Source of the DNA: Bradyrhizobium diazoefficiens | GTDB taxonomy: Bacteria > Pseudomonadota > Alphaproteobacteria > Rhizobiales > Xanthobacteraceae | Reading direction: 5' to 3' | Length of the DNA stretch: 64,000 bases | NCBI RefSeq assembly: GCF_016599855.1 | Contig: NZ_CP067041.1 | Coordinates: forward strand, 3,844,001-3,908,000 | Shown here: in pieces, positions 43,856 to 53,804 of the stretch | Layout of the letters: each line of letters begins with the position of its first letter | How positions within the stretch are numbered: position 1 is the first letter of the stretch | The notes under the pieces: model-generated | What the model was told of the DNA's origin: nothing | The model's input: only the letters and a program-made list of their open reading frames with translations | Database searches by the model: none | Program-made: the position numbers and the translations under genes

Positions 43856-44665
43856 TCAATCCAGGCCGCGCTCGTGGCTGAGGCGAACCATCTCCTGGAT
43901 GAACACCTCCTTTTGCTTGTCGTCGAGGCTCAAGTACAAGGGTTCGGCGGCATCGGCGACGTTGCGCTGGTCGGCGGCGCGGTCGATCAGGAATTGCGCC
44001 TCGTTGCGCATCTGCTCGATAATGTCATCAGGCGGATCCCGCTTGGCCCGCGCGATGCGCAGGTTCAGCCGCTCCGCACCGTTGTGTCCGAGATAGTGCA
44101 TGGCGCTGGAGAAGCCGAACCAGTGCTTCTCCTGATCGGGCGTGAGGTTCAGCTCAGTCTTGATCCGCTCAATATAGGAATCGCTGTTGGAAACGATCTG
44201 GTCGGCGGTGAGCTGAGGCGCGGCGGTCTGGGTCAGGACCGTGACATCCTTGTCCTTGGCGTCCTGGGGCGCGTTCTTGGCCTCCTTGCTGGCTTTGGCG
44301 CCCTTGGCGCCTTTCGCCGTCTTGGCATCCTTGTCCTTGGCAGCGCCCGGCTGCTTCGCGTCCTGCGGCTTGGCGTCCTTGCTTGCATCCTTTGCAGGTG
44401 GCGCCTGATTGCCATTATTGTTGTTGACGCCGAGTACCCCGGTGAAGACGCCAACCACGCCCCCGATCGCGCCGCCCAAGACCCCGCCGACCGGACCTGC
44501 CGCCTTGTTGCCAGCCGCTGCGCCCTCTTGCACGCCCTTGACCAAACCTTGAGCATTCGCAACCGCGGCCGCGCCAATCAGCAATGTCAGCGCCGAGCCG
44601 AGCGCAAGCCATCGTCGCAGGCGGAGCCGTGCTGGCGCCGCCGGGGTGATCATTCTGGTCTTCAT
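43856..44665 (-). CDS. Periplasmic LTxxQ (Spy/CpxP-like) protein with long low-complexity linker
   Basis: About 269 residues. A signal peptide (WLALGSALTLLIGAAAVANA) is followed by a Gly/Val segment that may insert in a membrane (GGVLGGAIGGVVGVFTGVLG) and about 60 residues of Lys/Asp/Ala repeats (KDAKPQDAKQPGAAKDKDAK). The C-terminal helical domain contains IKTELNLTPDQEKHWFGF, the LTxxQ motif of Spy/CpxP-type periplasmic chaperones. ATG 44665 is preferred over an in-frame GTG at 44728. A stress-related envelope role is plausible. Confidence 0.8.
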   Translation of the reverse strand: MKTRMITPAAPARLRLRRWLALGSALTLLIGAAAVANAQGLVKGVQEGAAAGNKAAGPVGGVLGGAIGGVVGVFTGVLGVNNNNGNQAPPAKDASKDAKPQDAKQPGAAKDKDAKTAKGAKGAKASKEAKNAPQDAKDKDVTVLTQTAAPQLTADQIVSNSDSYIERIKTELNLTPDQEKHWFGFSSAMHYLGHNGAERLNLRIARAKRDPPDDIIEQMRNEAQFLIDRAADQRNVADAAEPLYLSLDDKQKEVFIQEMVRLSHERGLD

Positions 44666-45102
44666 CTCGATCTGCTTGCCCTTTGGGAACGGCAGGCGTC
44701 CTGCCGGTTGCAACTGTACCGTTTTCACGGTGCCGAGGTCTAGGCACGCGCAATCGCCGTCCCCATCCGAAGCGTCCTGCGCACGACGCGGTTTGCAGGC
44801 TCATTCGGAACTGCGGCATAATTGCGCACGGGTCGTCTCCAGCCGTCGGACTCTGAAGTGTGCGTCGCAATATTGAGCAGCCGCAGCTCACGGCCGGCGC
44901 GTGCCGCGGTCATTCCGTACACAACGTTAGTTCTAGAGCGCGAGGCATTCGGCTTTCTCGACAGACGCAATCAATCATGATCTGATCGCGCTACCAATTT
45001 TCCGCCAACAAGAAACGTCCAACAACAAAATCAAAAGCAAACTCGGAAAAGAGTTCAGAGGAAACGACAGAACAATAAAACACACCAAGGCGAGGAAACG
45101 AG
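44666..45102. other. Divergent intergenic region before sugar ABC operon
   Basis: About 435 bases between divergent genes. The last 100 bases before 45103 are A-rich and lead to GGCGAGGAAACGAG in front of the binding-protein gene. No confident operator or small gene was recognised. No regulator gene adjoins the operon. Confidence 0.45.
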
Positions 45103-46443
45103 ATGTCACGCAAGACACTGACGCGGCGTCAATTTGTAGCGGCCACTGCAATGTCCTCCACGGCGCTGATCGCGGCGCCCTATGTCCGAGGCGCTTACGC
45201 CGCCGGCAAGCTCTCGATCGGCTTCTGGGACCACTGGGTGCCGGGCGCCAACGACGCCTCCACCGCGCTTGTCAAGGAATGGGCCGACAAGGAGAAGGTC
45301 GAGGTTTCGATCGACTACATCACCAGCAACAACAAGAAGATCGAATTGACCGCGGCGGCCGAAGCGCAGGCCAAGTCCGGTCATGACATCCTCCAGATGC
45401 CGAGCTGGTGGCCGCACGCTTATTCCGAGAGTCTGGAGCCGCTCAACGACGTCATGGAGCCGCTCATCAAACAGAATGGCGAGGTGAACGGCACCGTCAA
45501 ATATCTGGGACAGTCCGGCGGCAAATGGCTCGCAGTGCCGGCCACGCCGGGGAGCCAGATCAAAGGCCCCTGCTCCCGCATCGATCTCATGAAGAAATAC
45601 GCCGGCATCGACGTCCAGGAGATGTATCCGGCCGGCAGCCCGCCGAAAGCCGACAATTGGACGCTGGAGACGTTCCTGAAGGCGGCGGAAGCCTGCCACA
45701 AGGCCGGCTTCCCCTTCGGCATCGGTCTCGGCGAGACCACCGACAGCGTCGACACGGCGGGGGCGATCTTCCAGTCGTTCGGCGCCGAGCTCGTCAATGC
45801 CAAGGGCGACGTCACCGTCAAGACTGACGCGGTGCGGCAGGCGCTCGAATTCTACAAGAAGTTGATCGCCGTGCTGCCGGCCGATGCGCCGTCCTGGGAT
45901 GACGCCTCCAACAACAAATGGCTGATCTCGGGCCGCGGCGCGATGATCATGAACCCACCGAGCGCCTGGGCCGTCGCCAAGCGTGACGCGCCTCAGGTCG
46001 CCGAGCAGTGCTGGACGCACGGCTTCCCCTCCGGACCGAAGGGCCGTTTCGCGCCGTTCCTGCCCTATTTCTGGGGCGTCTGGAGCTTCGGTAAGAACAA
46101 GGAGGCGGCCAAGAGTCTGCTCATCCATCTGTCCTCGCCCGCGGCGATTGAAAAGTTCGTCGCGGCGAGCGGCGGGTATGATCTCCCCGCCTACGCAAAC
46201 ATGACGAAGTTCAAGACCTGGGCCGAGGAAGGGCCCCCGAAGGGTACGCTCTTCCACTATCCGGATCCGTACCATCAGCAGACGCTGTCGATCGCCGCGT
46301 CACCGGCGCCGCCAAAGATCGCCCAGCAGATCTACTTCCAGGCGACGCTGACCAAGATGGCGCTGCGCTTTGCGCAGGGCGAGAAGCTGGAAACGGCGCT
46401 CGCCTGGGCCGAAGACGAGTGCGAGGGCTTTATGCGGACCTGA
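45103..46443 (+). CDS. ABC transporter sugar-binding protein (family 1)
   Basis: Periplasmic solute-binding protein, 446 residues, with a twin-arginine signal (TRRQFVAATAMSSTALIAAP). It shows the family-1 (MalE/UgpB-like) two-lobe pattern: LSIGFWDHWVPGANDASTAL, HDILQMPSWWPHAYSESLEP, MYPAGSPPKADNWTLETFLK and FAPFLPYFWGVWSFGKNKEA. Trp-rich stretches around WW and WG suggest aromatic stacking on a sugar. The ribosome site GAGGAAACG precedes the ATG. It is the first gene of a four-gene ABC operon that also holds a dehydrogenase. Confidence 0.93.
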   Translation: MSRKTLTRRQFVAATAMSSTALIAAPYVRGAYAAGKLSIGFWDHWVPGANDASTALVKEWADKEKVEVSIDYITSNNKKIELTAAAEAQAKSGHDILQMPSWWPHAYSESLEPLNDVMEPLIKQNGEVNGTVKYLGQSGGKWLAVPATPGSQIKGPCSRIDLMKKYAGIDVQEMYPAGSPPKADNWTLETFLKAAEACHKAGFPFGIGLGETTDSVDTAGAIFQSFGAELVNAKGDVTVKTDAVRQALEFYKKLIAVLPADAPSWDDASNNKWLISGRGAMIMNPPSAWAVAKRDAPQVAEQCWTHGFPSGPKGRFAPFLPYFWGVWSFGKNKEAAKSLLIHLSSPAAIEKFVAASGGYDLPAYANMTKFKTWAEEGPPKGTLFHYPDPYHQQTLSIAASPAPPKIAQQIYFQATLTKMALRFAQGEKLETALAWAEDECEGFMRT

Positions 46444-46587
46444 GCCGGACGTGTGCCATGGCGGTTCATGCACTCCAGCGTGAGCCGCCAAGGCGCGCCT
46501 TCAGTCCGTCGCCTGTCAGTGAAGCCGACGGATCGCCGGCTTCCTCTTGAATTTTCCGTGAGAAAGTTTGCCCAGAAAGTCCAAGTC

Positions 46588-47526
46588 ATGGCCGATGTCG
46601 TCGCTGAGCAAGGTCGCCGCGTCAGTTCCGCGCGCCCGCGAAAAGCTACGAGCCTGCGCAATATGCTGGGTCGGAAATCGACTGTGGCGTTCCTGCTGAC
46701 GCTGCCACTGATCCTCCTGATCGCCCTGCTCGTGCTCTATCCCGCCTTCTATTCGCTCTATCTGGCGACGCTGAACAAGGCGATGACGAAATTCGTCGGC
46801 CTCGGCAATTTCACCTTCCTGTTCAAGCGCGAGACGTTCTGGATGGTGGTGAAGCAGTCCTGCATCTTTGCGATCACCGCGGTGGTCTTCAAGGCGCTGA
46901 TCGGCTTCATCGTGGCGCATTTCGTCCACAACATTCCCGGCAAGAAGCAGCGCAAATGGCGCGGCATGTTGCTGGTGCCCTGGGTGATTCCGCCGGCAAT
47001 GAGCACGCTGGCCTGGCTGTGGCTGTTCGATCCCTCCTACAGCGCATTCAATTACACGCTCTCCTTCTTCGGCGTCGGTCCGATCCCCTGGCTCGGTGAC
47101 ACCTTCTGGGCGCGCTTCTCCGTCATCCTTGTCAACGTCTGGTACGGCGCGCCGTTCTTCCTGATCATGTACCTTGCCGCGCTGAAGTCGGTCCCCGACC
47201 AGCTCTACGAGGCCGCCGCGATCGACGGCGCCAACTGGTGGCAGAAGATGTGGTACGTCACGCTGCCGATGATGCGCAACATCATCGCCATCACCACGCT
47301 GTTCTCGCTGATCGTCACCTTCGCCAATTTCGACATCGTGCGCATCCTGACCTCGGGCGGACCGCTGGATACGACGCATCTGTTCGCGACCTGGGCGTTC
47401 CAGGTCGGCATCCAGAGCAGCGACATTCCGCTCGGCGCCTGCGTCTCGCTGTTCATGGTGCCGATCCTCGCTGTCGCGGCGGTCTTCATCCTGCGCGATG
47501 TCAGTAAACGTGGGAACGAAGCCTGA
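46588..47526 (+). CDS. ABC sugar transporter permease (MalF/UgpA type)
   Basis: A 312-residue inner-membrane permease with six or so helices. The EAA loop is visible as LYEAAAIDGANWWQKMWYVT, where the permease contacts the ATPase. The N-terminal first helix is STVAFLLTLPLILLIALLVL. ATG 46588 (MADVVAEQGRR) is chosen; the open frame reaches back to 46453 but that stretch looks untranslated, and the ribosome site is weak. The stop overlaps the next permease start by one base. Confidence 0.93.
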   Translation: MADVVAEQGRRVSSARPRKATSLRNMLGRKSTVAFLLTLPLILLIALLVLYPAFYSLYLATLNKAMTKFVGLGNFTFLFKRETFWMVVKQSCIFAITAVVFKALIGFIVAHFVHNIPGKKQRKWRGMLLVPWVIPPAMSTLAWLWLFDPSYSAFNYTLSFFGVGPIPWLGDTFWARFSVILVNVWYGAPFFLIMYLAALKSVPDQLYEAAAIDGANWWQKMWYVTLPMMRNIIAITTLFSLIVTFANFDIVRILTSGGPLDTTHLFATWAFQVGIQSSDIPLGACVSLFMVPILAVAAVFILRDVSKRGNEA

Positions 47527-48431
47527 TGAGCACGCTGACAATCGACAAGGCCGGACCAACCCGCAAACTCGGCAGCATGAGCCGGGACCGCGCCTGGGCG
47601 CTGCGCTGGTCCTATGTCTTCCTGGTGCTGTTTGCGATCTTCTTCCTGACGCCGCCGGTCTACATGCTGATCACCTCGCTCAAGAGCAGCGCGGAGATTT
47701 CGGCGGCGACCAATCCATGGTGGGTGTTTCACCCGACGCTGTCGAACTATGTCGAGCTGCTAACTTCGAACCAGTTCCTGCGGTTCTTCTGGAACTCGTC
47801 GATCATCTCGATTGTGGTCGTGATCGTGACGATGTTGATCAGCATCCCCGCGGCGTTCGCGCTGGCGCGGATGAAGTTCTGGGGTTCGGCGACGCTCGCG
47901 ACCGGCGTCTTTCTCACCTATTTGATTCCAGACAGTCTGCTGTTCATTCCGCTGTTCAAGATGCTGGCAGTCATCCAGGAGTTCACCGGCGTTACGCTAC
48001 TGAACCGCTGGTATGTGCTGGTGTTCATTTATCCGACGCTGACGGTACCGTTCTGCACCTGGATCATGATCGGCTATTTCGCCTCGATCCCGAAAGAGCT
48101 CGACGAAGCCGCGATCATTGACGGTGCCTCGTGGCTGCAGACCCTGCTGCGGATCTTCATTCCGGTGGCGCTCCCAGGGCTGATCGCCGCGACGATCTTC
48201 GCCTTCACGGTCTCCTGGGCCCAGTTCCTCTATCCCTTGGTGTTCACGACGTCGATCGACCAGCTCGTGCTGCCGGTCGGCATCACCACGACGCTGATCA
48301 AGGGCGACGTCTTCAACTGGGGTCAGATCATGACCGGTGCGCTGCTCGGGGCCGCGCCACCGCTTGTCATCTACGCCTTCCTGATGGACTACTACATTGC
48401 CGGCCTGACCGCCGGCGCGACAAAGGGTTGA
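47526..48431 (+). CDS. ABC sugar transporter permease (MalG/UgpE type)
   Basis: A 301-residue partner permease. Its start shares a base with the preceding stop (TGATG), implying translational coupling. The EAA loop reads ELDEAAIIDGASWLQTLLRI. The first helix is WSYVFLVLFAIFFLTPPVYM, and the family feature LKSSAEISAATNPWW is seen in the periplasmic segment after it. With the upstream permease it forms the heterodimeric channel. Confidence 0.94.
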   Translation: MSTLTIDKAGPTRKLGSMSRDRAWALRWSYVFLVLFAIFFLTPPVYMLITSLKSSAEISAATNPWWVFHPTLSNYVELLTSNQFLRFFWNSSIISIVVVIVTMLISIPAAFALARMKFWGSATLATGVFLTYLIPDSLLFIPLFKMLAVIQEFTGVTLLNRWYVLVFIYPTLTVPFCTWIMIGYFASIPKELDEAAIIDGASWLQTLLRIFIPVALPGLIAATIFAFTVSWAQFLYPLVFTTSIDQLVLPVGITTTLIKGDVFNWGQIMTGALLGAAPPLVIYAFLMDYYIAGLTAGATKG

Positions 48432-48437
48432 TGACTC

Positions 48438-49538
<1,101 letters not shown>

Positions 49539-49572
49539 CGTCGGCTCGAGAAAAATTAGCAGGCGGGGAGCG

Positions 49573-50562
49573 ATGGCGACCAACAAGAAGAAGATTTTCG
49601 TTACACAGACTTTGTCGCAAGGGGCACGCGCCCTCCTCACCCAGCGGGACGATATCGAGCTCGTCGAGTTTCCCAACCTGGTCTCGGCCAAGGACTTTGA
49701 GGCATTGCTGAAGAGCCATGCGCCGGTTCATGGCGTTGCGCTCGGCGCCACCGCGTTCGGCGAGACCGAGCTCGAGGCGTCCAAGGACATGAAGGTGGTG
49801 ACACGAATCGGCGTCGGTTACGACGCGGTCGACGTGCCCGCCCTCTCCCGCCGCAAGGTGCCGCTGATGGTCGCTGGCAGCGCAAACTCGCCCTCGGTGG
49901 CCGAGCATGCCCTCTTCATGATGCTGACGCTGGCCAAGCGCGCAAATGAGATGCACGCCTGCGTCAAGGACGGCAAATGGGCCGAGCGCCTCGGCATGCT
50001 GCCGTTCGACCTCTACGGCAAGACCGTCCTCATTATCGGCTTCGGCCGTATCGGCACCCGCACCGCCAAGCGCTGCCTGGCAATGGAAATGAAGGTGCAG
50101 GTCTACGATCCCTACAAGCCCATTGCCGAGATCAAGGCCGCCGGTTGCGAGCCCGTCGCCGACCTCGACGCCGCGCTGCCTTATGCCGACTTCGTCACCA
50201 TCCACTGTCCGAAGACGCCGGAAACCGTCGGCCTGTTCGAGGCGGCGCGGATCGGCCGGATGAAGCCGAAATCCTATCTGATCAACACCGCGCGCGGCGG
50301 CATCGTGAAGGAAGCGGCGCTGTATGACGCGCTCGTGTCCGGCAAGCTCGCCGGCGCCGGCATCGACGTGTTCGAGGTCGAGCCGCCGCCGGTCAGCAAC
50401 GCGCTGTTTGCGCTGCCCAACGTCATCATGGCCCCGCACGTGGCCGGGGTCACCGTCGAGGCCGTCAGCCGCATGAGCGAGCAGACCGCGCGCAACATCC
50501 TGAGTGTGCTGGACGGCGATCCTATCAGGCAGAACATCATCAATCAGGACGTTCTGAGCTGA
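49573..50562 (+). CDS. D-isomer specific 2-hydroxyacid dehydrogenase
   Basis: A 329-residue NAD-dependent dehydrogenase of the PGDH/GyaR type. The Rossmann motif VLIIGFGRIGTRTAKRC, catalytic Arg in NTARGGIVKEAAL, Glu in GIDVFEVEPPPVS and His in IMAPHVAGVTVEA are visible. GGGGAG lies close before ATG 49573. As the last gene of the sugar ABC operon it may oxidise or reduce a hydroxyacid made from the imported compound; the substrate is not predictable. A hairpin follows its stop. Confidence 0.91.
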   Translation: MATNKKKIFVTQTLSQGARALLTQRDDIELVEFPNLVSAKDFEALLKSHAPVHGVALGATAFGETELEASKDMKVVTRIGVGYDAVDVPALSRRKVPLMVAGSANSPSVAEHALFMMLTLAKRANEMHACVKDGKWAERLGMLPFDLYGKTVLIIGFGRIGTRTAKRCLAMEMKVQVYDPYKPIAEIKAAGCEPVADLDAALPYADFVTIHCPKTPETVGLFEAARIGRMKPKSYLINTARGGIVKEAALYDALVSGKLAGAGIDVFEVEPPPVSNALFALPNVIMAPHVAGVTVEAVSRMSEQTARNILSVLDGDPIRQNIINQDVLS

Positions 50563-50567
50563 GGTAA

Positions 50568-50601
50568 TTCCGAAGGAGGCAAATCCAGCCCGCCTTCGGA
50601 A
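50568..50601 (+). terminator. Hairpin after the ABC/dehydrogenase operon
   Basis: Nine-base-pair perfect stem (TTCCGAAGG / CCTTCGGAA) beginning six bases after the dehydrogenase stop. The loop is 16 bases and no T run follows, so it may terminate or stabilise the operon mRNA. Confidence 0.5.
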
Positions 50602-50729
50602 GGCCAGAATGCGTCCCATTTTGGTGCAGATCGGGCCCCAACTCAGCCTTAATCAAACCCGCGTAATGGATCCGGCCGCGGCGGCAGTGGGACAGACTTG
50701 CCGGCCGCGTCGAGCTGGAGGATGGACCC

Positions 50730-51197
50730 TTGTCAGAGATCGACCCGACCGACCACGCGCTGGCGACCATTGCCAGCATTTTGGAGCACCCCGAGCCCGT
50801 TCTCGTCGTCCGCGACACCGAAACGGAAACGGCGGTTGCCGACGAGTATGCGGTCGCTGACGAGCATCATGCCTCCGACGAGCATCCGGTGATCGAGGAG
50901 CAGCCGCTGGTGCCCGAGCACACCGATGCCGACGGCTACAGCAAGGTCGGTCCCGGGCCGATGGTGGCGATCCGCCTGAAATGGACGGTCCATCGCGGCG
51001 ACGACGGCCAATTCTACGTGCACGAGACCATCGGCGAGCAATCCGCGCCGGTGGTCAGCGGCCCCATGACGAGCGAGGCCGCTGTGCATTTCGTCGACGA
51101 ACACGAGAACGAGGCGCATCGCCGCTTCGAGCTGCTGCGCAGCGAAATCGCCGGCCGCAGCTCGCTCGCCGATTACGAGCGCAAGGGCGAGGCGTAA
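50730..51197 (+). CDS. Acidic hypothetical protein
   Basis: A 155-residue product reading from TTG 50730 with GGAGG nine bases upstream; no ATG lies near. The N-terminal 70 residues are acidic and repetitive (DTETETAVADEYAVADEHHA). The C-terminal part is a small alpha-beta domain (AIRLKWTVHRGDDGQFYVHE, then a helix SEAAVHFVDEHENEAHRRFE). No family recognised and no signal peptide. It converges on the DUF1993 gene with three bases between stops. Confidence 0.55.
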   Translation: MSEIDPTDHALATIASILEHPEPVLVVRDTETETAVADEYAVADEHHASDEHPVIEEQPLVPEHTDADGYSKVGPGPMVAIRLKWTVHRGDDGQFYVHETIGEQSAPVVSGPMTSEAAVHFVDEHENEAHRRFELLRSEIAGRSSLADYERKGEA

Positions 51198-51200
51198 GGC

Positions 51201-51710
51201 TTACTTCCTCCCGAGGAAATCCTTCTTCGCGAGCTCGACGCCCGCGTGCCGCAACAGGTCGTAGGCCGTCGTGACGTGGAAGAAGAATTGCGGGACGCTG
51301 TTGGTGAGCAGCAGCGTCCGTCCGGTGAAAGGCAGCTCGGTTCCGTTCTTCAGCTTGAAGAAGACCTTCAGCTCGGCCGCCGCATCGATTTCGGCGCGCG
51401 GGAGGCTTTCAATGAATTCGATCGAGGTGGCGATCCGCGCCTGAAGCCCTGCCATGTCGTGTTCGAGCGGCGGCAGCGCGACCGGTTCGCACTGCGCCAG
51501 CAAGGCCGGAGCGACCGTGGCGTGGCGGCAGGCTTCGCCGACCTGCTGCGCCAGATCATACATGTTCGGTGCCATGCGCATGCCGAGCAGGACCGTCGGA
51601 TTAAACTTGCGGGTCTCGGCATAGGCGACGCCCTTGTCGAGCAGGACCGACAGATTGCGCAAGTACGGCACGAAGAGGCCGACCGAGGCCTCGTACATCG
51701 AAATCGCCAC
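51201..51710 (-). CDS. DUF1993 family protein
   Basis: A 169-residue protein opening MAISMYEASVGLFVPYLRNL, the hallmark of DUF1993, followed by KFNPTVLLGMRMAPNMYDLA and the C-terminal RTLLLTNSVPQFFFHVTTAYDLLRH region. The fold is predicted to be a DinB-like four-helix bundle, and the His residues in FFFHVTTAYDLLRHAG could bind metal. Function is unknown. It is divergent from the PheC-like gene. Confidence 0.87.
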   Translation of the reverse strand: MAISMYEASVGLFVPYLRNLSVLLDKGVAYAETRKFNPTVLLGMRMAPNMYDLAQQVGEACRHATVAPALLAQCEPVALPPLEHDMAGLQARIATSIEFIESLPRAEIDAAAELKVFFKLKNGTELPFTGRTLLLTNSVPQFFFHVTTAYDLLRHAGVELAKKDFLGRK

Positions 51711-51809
51711 TTCAAGATTCCCTTCAATTCGTCTCGCCAGAAACTGGCATCTGGTCTAAATCCAGCCCGCGAGCTGCACAATGACAGCTCGGGCATGGGT
51801 GGAAAAGAG

Positions 51810-52604
51810 ATGATCGTTCGAATAATTGTTCGAGTCTTGGCGGTCTTGACCGTGATGTTGCTGGCAAATCTTTTGGCCCACGCGCAGCAACCGGCACCAT
51901 CGCGCCTCGACGAGATCATCAAGCGCGGTACATTGCGTGTCGGCATGACCGGCGACTACAAACCCTTCACCTATATGGACAAGGCCACGCAGCAGTTCTC
52001 TGGCTTCGACGTCGACATGGCGGAGGCGCTGGGCAAGGCGCTCGGCGTCAAGGTCGAGTTCGTCGCCACGGCCTGGCCGAAGCTGATGAAGGACTTTGAG
52101 GCGGACCAGTTCGACATCGCCATGGGCGGCATCTCGGTCACGCTCGACCGCCAGAAGAAGGGCTTCTTCTCGATGCCGATCATGCGCGAGGGCAAGACGC
52201 CGATCGCGCGCTGCGCCGATGTCGGCAAGTATCAGACGCTTCCCGACATCGACAAGAAGGGGACCCGGGTGATTGTCAATCCCGGCGGCACCAATGAGCG
52301 TTTTGCACGCGCCAACGTCAGGGATGCCGATATTACCGTCTTCCCCGATAACACCGTGATCTTCGACGAGATCGCCAAGGGCAACGCTGACCTGATGATG
52401 ACCGACGCCTCCGAGACTCGCTACCAGCAGAAGCAGCATTCCGGCGTTCTCTGTGCAGTGCATCCGGACAAGCCGTTCGACTTCTCCGAAAAGGCCTACT
52501 GGCTCCAGCGCGACATGGCGCTGAAAGCCTTCGTCGACCAGTGGCTGCACATCTCCATGGAGGACGGCAGTTACAAGAAGATCTATGCGGCCTGGTTCGA
52601 CTAA
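51810..52604 (+). CDS. PheC-like periplasmic cyclohexadienyl dehydratase / amino-acid-binding-type protein
   Basis: A 264-residue protein of the type II solute-binding fold. The signal peptide (VLAVLTVMLLANLLAHA) is clear. It resembles Pseudomonas PheC closely in blocks: RVGMTGDYKPFTYM, GFDVDMAEALGKALG, FDIAMGGISVTLDRQ, VNPGGTNERFARAN, MTDASETRYQQ and CAVHPDKPFDF. PheC converts prephenate or arogenate to phenylpyruvate or phenylalanine in the periplasm. The NPGGTNE segment, part of the active site in PheC, is kept. There are no transporter membrane genes nearby, which favours an enzyme over a binding protein. Confidence 0.82.
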   Translation: MIVRIIVRVLAVLTVMLLANLLAHAQQPAPSRLDEIIKRGTLRVGMTGDYKPFTYMDKATQQFSGFDVDMAEALGKALGVKVEFVATAWPKLMKDFEADQFDIAMGGISVTLDRQKKGFFSMPIMREGKTPIARCADVGKYQTLPDIDKKGTRVIVNPGGTNERFARANVRDADITVFPDNTVIFDEIAKGNADLMMTDASETRYQQKQHSGVLCAVHPDKPFDFSEKAYWLQRDMALKAFVDQWLHISMEDGSYKKIYAAWFD

Positions 52605-52698
52605 GCCGCGTTCTCCTGTCGCTTTCCCTGGCCAAACTTTGGACCGGCTCCCGGGATATTGAACCCCGAACCGCCGGATGACGACTCATACGGTGACA

Positions 52699-52712
52699 GT
52701 GATCTAGATCAC
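52699..52712 (+). promoter_or_regulatory. CRP/FNR-type palindrome
   Basis: GTGATCTAGATCAC is a perfect 14-base palindrome of the GTGA-N6-TCAC form recognised by CRP/FNR-family regulators. It lies 62 bases upstream of the DUF2147 protein gene. Which family member would bind is not known; FixK/FNR sites usually begin TTGA. Confidence 0.5.
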
Positions 52713-52773
52713 TTTTCGCGATCGGATCGGGGCGTAAGCGTCGGTGCGGGGACCACCTGTTCAGGAGATGGAA

Positions 52774-53625
52774 ATGAGGAAGCTGTTGGCCACGGCCGCA
52801 TTCCTTTTGGCGAGCACCGCAGCGCAAGCGCAGTACACTTTCGAGTATGGCGGACGCACCATCCGGATCGATCCAGACCGCGGCACGGTGTCCATCCCCG
52901 GTGTCTACGACAACACCGGCCAGGGCAAGGTCAAGAAGGCCAAGAAGAACGAAGCCAAGCCGGACCAGCAGGTCCCGCAGCAGGCCAAGGTCGATCCGCA
53001 ACCACCGGCTGCGCCAGCGCCGGCTCCCGCGCCAATCGCCGCGCCGCCAGTGGCCGAGCAGGCCCCGGTCCAAACTCATGCGGCCGTAGGGCCTCCCGTC
53101 CCGCCGGCACCTCCGGCCGCTACCGCAAACAATGCTCCGGCCGAAGATGCGATGGTGCCGCCGCCTCAACCGGCTCCAAGCGCTGCCCCGACGGCAGCCG
53201 CTATGCCGCCCGCATCACCTCCACCGCCGGCCCCGACCGTGGCTGCCGCACCTGCAGCGCCGCCTCCCGTTCAGGCCGCTGCCGTCCCGCCGCCGGCGCC
53301 TGCTGCCGCGCCAGCGCGCGATCTCAATTCACCGCTCGGCGTCTGGCTCACGGAGGAGAAGGAAGGCAAGGTCCGCATCGAGCAGTGCGGCAATAACCTT
53401 TGCGGCTATTCGGTCGACAGCAAGTCGAACCAGAACGGCGAGCAGGTCCTGATCAACATGAAGCCCGGCAAGGACCAGAAATGGTCCGGCCGCATCCTCG
53501 ATCCGGACTCCGGCTCGACCTACGATTCGACCATCGCGCTGAAGGGCACCGACCGCCTGCGCGTGCAAGGCTGCGCCTTCGGCGGCATGTTCTGCGGTGG
53601 CCAGACTTGGACGCGTGTGAACTAG
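52774..53625 (+). CDS. Secreted DUF2147 protein with Pro/Ala-rich linker
   Basis: About 283 residues; ATG 52774 is six bases after AGGAG. A signal peptide (MRKLLATAAFLLASTAAQAQ) is followed by a short segment TFEYGGRTIRIDPDRGTVSI, then about 115 residues of Pro/Ala-rich linker. The C-terminal 95 residues form the DUF2147 domain: SPLGVWLTEEKEGKVRIEQC, GNNLCGYSV and FGGMFCGGQTWTRVN. The linker suggests the domain is held away from the cell envelope. Function unknown. A CRP/FNR-type palindrome precedes the gene and a terminator follows. Confidence 0.82.
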   Translation: MRKLLATAAFLLASTAAQAQYTFEYGGRTIRIDPDRGTVSIPGVYDNTGQGKVKKAKKNEAKPDQQVPQQAKVDPQPPAAPAPAPAPIAAPPVAEQAPVQTHAAVGPPVPPAPPAATANNAPAEDAMVPPPQPAPSAAPTAAAMPPASPPPPAPTVAAAPAAPPPVQAAAVPPPAPAAAPARDLNSPLGVWLTEEKEGKVRIEQCGNNLCGYSVDSKSNQNGEQVLINMKPGKDQKWSGRILDPDSGSTYDSTIALKGTDRLRVQGCAFGGMFCGGQTWTRVN

Positions 53626-53652
53626 CTTCGCGCTCGACGTTGCGAGGCAGTC

Positions 53653-53683
53653 AGGGGCCCGTGATCCGGGCCTCTCTGCTTTT
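53653..53683 (+). terminator. Rho-independent terminator after DUF2147 gene
   Basis: A nine-pair stem (AGGGGCCCG / CGGGCCTCT, one G-T pair) with a five-base loop, followed by CTGCTTTT. Confidence 0.6.
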
Positions 53684-53727
53684 GCCCGCAGCGTCGTTGC
53701 GACGTGCGTCACCTCACAGAGAACCTG

Positions 53728-53773
53728 GCGCGCGTGACACGCCTCACATCGCCGGTTCCGCGCGCGTGACACG
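53728..53773 (+). repeat. Two direct copies of a 14-base element
   Basis: GCGCGCGTGACACG occurs at 53728-53741 and again at 53760-53773, 32 bases apart, or about three helical turns. They lie upstream of the secreted protein gene at 53805 and could be operator half-sites. Confidence 0.45.
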
Positions 53774-53804
53774 ATCCCCCCATGGTCAACCACAGGGGCG
53801 CGTC

